Program-made: the position numbers and the translations under genes
In this document: piece after piece, positions 21,162 through 23,042 of the stretch
How positions within the stretch are numbered: position 1 is the first letter of the stretch
Layout of the letters: every line of letters begins with the position of its first letter
NCBI GenBank assembly: GCA_036506495.1
Contig: DASXRQ010000262.1
Coordinates: forward strand, 1 to 23,042
DNA: 23,042 nt
Reading direction: 5' to 3'
Source: DASXRC01 sp036506495
Lineage (GTDB): Bacteria > Actinomycetota > Actinomycetes > Mycobacteriales > Micromonosporaceae
The notes under the pieces: model-generated
Seen by the model: the letters and a program-made list of their open reading frames with translations, nothing else
Databases searched by the model: none
Told to the model about the DNA's origin: nothing

Positions 21162-22127
21162 ATGGCCGCAGAGCGGGCCGCCGCTGGACGTCCGCGCCGG
21201 TCGTGTCTTGCGGTTCCAGGCTCGAGCACCAAGATGCTTGACAAGGCGCAGGGCCTGCCGGCGGATCAGGTCTTCCTCGACCTGGAGGACGCGGTCGCGC
21301 CGCTGGCCAAGCCGGAGGCCCGCAAGAACATCGTGTCCGCGCTGAACGCCGGCGACTGGGGCGCCAAGACGCGGGTGGTCCGCGTCAACGACCTGACCAC
21401 CCCGTGGACGTACACCGACGTCATCGAGGTGGTCGACGGTGCCGGCGCCAACCTCGACTGCATCATGCTGCCGAAGGTGCAGTCCGCGTCCCACGTCGAG
21501 TGGCTCGATCTCACGCTCACCCAGCTCGAGAAGGCGCTCGGCCTCTCCGTCGGTCGCATCGGCATCGAGGCTCAGATCGAGAATGCCACCGGGCTGGTCA
21601 ATGTGGACGCCATCGCCGCGGCGTCGCCCCGGGTGGAGACGATCATCTTCGGGCCGGCCGACTTCATGGCGTCGCTGAACATGAGGTCGCTCGCGGTCGG
21701 CGCGCTGCACCCGGACTACCCGGGCGACCCGTACCACTACATCCTGATGCGGATCCTGATGGCCGCCCGGATGCACGGCAAGCAGGCGATCGACGGGCCG
21801 TACCTCCAGATCCGGGACCTGGACGGGTTCCGCGCGGTCGCCGCCCGCTCGGCCGCGCTCGGGTACGACGGCAAATGGGTCCTGCACCCGGGACAGATCG
21901 ACGCCGCGAACGAGGTGTACTCGCCCGCGCAGGCGGACTACGACCACGCCGAGCTGATTCTCGACGCGTACGAGTACGCCACGTCGGAGACGGGCGGCCG
22001 GCTGGGCGCGGTGATGCTCGGCGACGAGATGATCGACGAGGCGTCGCGGAAGATGGCGGTCGTGATCGCCGCCAAGGGGCGCGCGGCCGGCATGCGCCGG
22101 ACGTCCGCGTTCACGCCGCCGCAGTGA
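21162..22127 (+). CDS. HpcH/HpaI-CitE family CoA ester lyase, malyl-CoA lyase-like
   Basis: The 321-residue TIM-barrel enzyme probably cleaves or forms malyl-CoA or beta-methylmalyl-CoA. Conserved parts are CLAVPGSSTKMLDKA (15-29), LDLEDAV (39-45, Glu42/Asp43), TRVVRVN (70-76, substrate Arg74), GIEAQIENATGL (134-145, metal Glu140) and GPADFMASL (164-172, metal Asp167). The C-terminal KWVLHPGQID is the lid region. Length fits Mcl-type lyases better than shorter CitE proteins. ATG 21162 is set by AGGAG at 21149-21153, 8 nt upstream; an open frame to 21120 is rejected. No ethylmalonyl-CoA-pathway partner (ccr, ecm) is in the window, so the pathway is inferred only. Confidence 0.9.
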   Translation: MAAERAAAGRPRRSCLAVPGSSTKMLDKAQGLPADQVFLDLEDAVAPLAKPEARKNIVSALNAGDWGAKTRVVRVNDLTTPWTYTDVIEVVDGAGANLDCIMLPKVQSASHVEWLDLTLTQLEKALGLSVGRIGIEAQIENATGLVNVDAIAAASPRVETIIFGPADFMASLNMRSLAVGALHPDYPGDPYHYILMRILMAARMHGKQAIDGPYLQIRDLDGFRAVAARSAALGYDGKWVLHPGQIDAANEVYSPAQADYDHAELILDAYEYATSETGGRLGAVMLGDEMIDEASRKMAVVIAAKGRAAGMRRTSAFTPPQ

Positions 22128-22139
22128 GCTCGCCGCGGT

Positions 22140-22442
22140 CTACGAGTTGTTCGTGGCGACCGCGATCGCGATGACCACGCCGGCGACGATGATGCCCAGC
22201 ACCGTCAGCGCGAGCGCGATCCAGCCGAGGATCACGCCGGCCCTGGCCAGGCCCTCGCCCTCCTCGCCGGTCTGCGCGATCTGGGCCTTGGCCCGGTTGC
22301 CCAGGTAGATGGCGACCGCCCCGGCCAGCGAGCAGATGAAGAAGCTGGCGATGCCGACCACCAGCGAGGCGATGGCCAACCCATTCGTCTGCCGCTGCGG
22401 CGGCGGGTACGCGTACGGCTGCTGGTAGCCGCTGTCAGTCAC
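22140..22442 (-). CDS. DUF4190 membrane protein (short paralogue)
   Basis: The 100-residue protein has a Pro/Tyr/Gln-rich N-terminus (about 1-20) followed by two membrane helices typical of DUF4190: TNGLAIASLVVGIASFFICS and VILGWIALALTVLGIIVAGV. A polar link, GNRAKAQIAQTGEEGEGLA, separates them. Function is unknown. GTG 22442 is chosen over ATG 22454 because GGGAG lies 5 nt upstream of the GTG; this start overlaps the preceding stop by 8 bp (GTGACTGA). It is a tandem paralogue of the next gene. Confidence 0.87.
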   Translation of the reverse strand: MTDSGYQQPYAYPPPQRQTNGLAIASLVVGIASFFICSLAGAVAIYLGNRAKAQIAQTGEEGEGLARAGVILGWIALALTVLGIIVAGVVIAIAVATNNS

Positions 22443-22941
22443 TGGTACTCCCATCGATGGTGGACGGGTGGTTCGCTGCCCAGACGATGAAGATCACAAT
22501 AGCGATGGTGGCGAGCACGGCGAGGCCGGTGGCGATCCAGCCGACGATGATGCCGGCCAGGGCCATGCCGTCGCCGCCCTCGCCGCGCTCGCGGATCCGC
22601 CTGCGGGCGACGTGCCCGAGGATCGCGCCGACGGCCCCGAGGTAGCCGCCGAGGCCGTACGCGCACAGGCCGGGGGCGACACTCACGATCGACACGACCA
22701 TCGACGCGATGGCCAGTCCGTTGGTGGGCGGCGCGGCGACGGGGTAGCCGTAGCCGGGGTAGCCGTGCGGAGGGTAGCCGTACGCGGGGTAGCCGGGCGG
22801 GTAGCCGTATGGCTCGGTTGGCGTCGGTCCGCTCGCACCGGGCGGTGGGGCGCCTGGGCCGGTGGGTGGATCCGCCTGAGCAGGCGGCTCCTGGGGCGAC
22901 CAGGGGTCCGGCCAGCCACCCGGCTGCGGCGGATGCGTCAT
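22435..22941 (-). CDS. DUF4190 membrane protein with Pro/Gly/Tyr-rich N-terminus
   Basis: The 168-residue protein has a long disordered N-terminus (1-72) with Pro/Gly/Tyr repeats (PGYPAYGYPPHGYPGYGYP), then TNGLAIASMVVSIVSVAPGL and a second helix, GIIVGWIATGLAVLATIAIV. The link, GHVARRRIRERGEGGDGMAL, is more basic than in the downstream copy. As I recall M. tuberculosis Rv1233c, near mrp, has the same layout. Such tails may bind partners or promote clustering at the membrane; this is inference. It leads a two-gene operon. Confidence 0.9.
   Translation of the reverse strand: MTHPPQPGGWPDPWSPQEPPAQADPPTGPGAPPPGASGPTPTEPYGYPPGYPAYGYPPHGYPGYGYPVAAPPTNGLAIASMVVSIVSVAPGLCAYGLGGYLGAVGAILGHVARRRIRERGEGGDGMALAGIIVGWIATGLAVLATIAIVIFIVWAANHPSTIDGSTSD
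22740..22809 (-). repeat. Coding tandem repeat (GGGGTAGCC-type) in the DUF4190 N-terminus
   Basis: The word GGGTAGCC recurs five times with 12-18-bp spacing, encoding G-Y-P units on the minus strand. Such repeats can change length by slippage, which would alter the Pro/Gly/Tyr tail without a frameshift only in multiples of three. Confidence 0.7.
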
Positions 22942-23003
22942 GCCAACTCCGGCGTCTCGGTGATCGCCGTCAGGGTAGCCGGTCGCAGCCCGGGCCGGCC
23001 GCC

Positions 23004-23042
23004 CATCGGCCCGCGCGGCGCATCGGCCCGCGGCGCATCGGC
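23004..23042. repeat. Start of a CATCGGC tandem repeat cut by the window edge
   Basis: CATCGGC occurs at 23004-23010, 23021-23027 and 23036-23042, separated by GC-rich CCGCG(CG)GCG spacers (17- and 15-bp periods). The array runs off the end. It lies upstream of the DUF4190 operon; whether it is intergenic or coding for a neighbour cannot be judged. Confidence 0.55.

Noticed and set aside
1..23042. CRISPR array, insertion sequence, tRNA/rRNA gene, prophage or defence island
   Set aside because: No regularly spaced direct repeats with unique spacers, no transposase or integrase motifs, no tRNA cloverleaf and no known defence domain were recognised on either strand.

Overview
The window is very GC-rich chromosomal DNA with dense, short-spaced genes. 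GTG starts, frequent 4-bp start/stop overlaps, and the gene families present (a SigE-family ECF sigma factor, DUF3117, TatB, Mrp, a PRC/MgtE_N/CBS protein, DUF4190) indicate a high-GC actinomycete. The abundance of GCGTACG-type words suggests Micromonosporaceae; that placement is inference. No tRNA, rRNA, CRISPR array, transposase, integrase or phage gene was seen, and no gene-free stretch exceeds about 235 bp.

Layout. 1-49 holds the first 16 codons of a minus-strand KorA-type 2-oxoacid:ferredoxin oxidoreductase alpha subunit. 181-1963 (minus) is an ECF sigma factor overlapping a membrane protein that may be its anti-sigma partner. 2063-2440 is a solitary NuoA-like gene, tail to tail with folP2-like (2443-3321, minus). 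Diverging from folP2 is a plus-strand run: DivIVA-domain membrane protein, SRPBCC protein, a 62-bp hairpin repeat, tagA, and an unknown gene. paaX-paaG lie on the minus strand (5844-7534), followed by DUF3117 and an M17 leucyl aminopeptidase on plus. An OmpR-type two-component system (9601-11758, minus) diverges from htrA-tatB (11990-13833). Three hairpins separate tatB from the minus-strand run mrp, DUF1003 and PRC-MgtE_N-CBS. The rest holds phzF-like, a PPOX-like/AMMECR1 pair, an EamA exporter, an SDR, a malyl-CoA lyase-like CitE homologue, and two overlapping DUF4190 genes.

Context. From memory, the order folP2 - DivIVA-domain - tagA - DUF3117 ... htrA - tatB ... mrp - DUF1003 - MgtE_N/CBS ... 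DUF4190 parallels Mycobacterium tuberculosis Rv1207-Rv1233c. This would be an old actinobacterial neighbourhood (envelope quality control, Tat export, Fe-S loading, base-excision repair) with lineage-specific insertions such as the two-component system, paaXG and pepA. gpgS, which sits between folP2 and the DivIVA-domain gene in M. tuberculosis, is absent here.

Most worth a second look: the 62-bp hairpin at 4509-4570; the three hairpins at about 41-bp spacing at 13849-13952; the folP2-like protein with altered DHPS motifs; the orphan NuoA that lost a conserved acidic residue; the channel-less MgtE_N/CBS protein coupled to DUF1003; the sigma/ectodomain pair; and candidate operators at paaX, folP2 and the response regulator. 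I did not find convincing evidence of a wholly new system.
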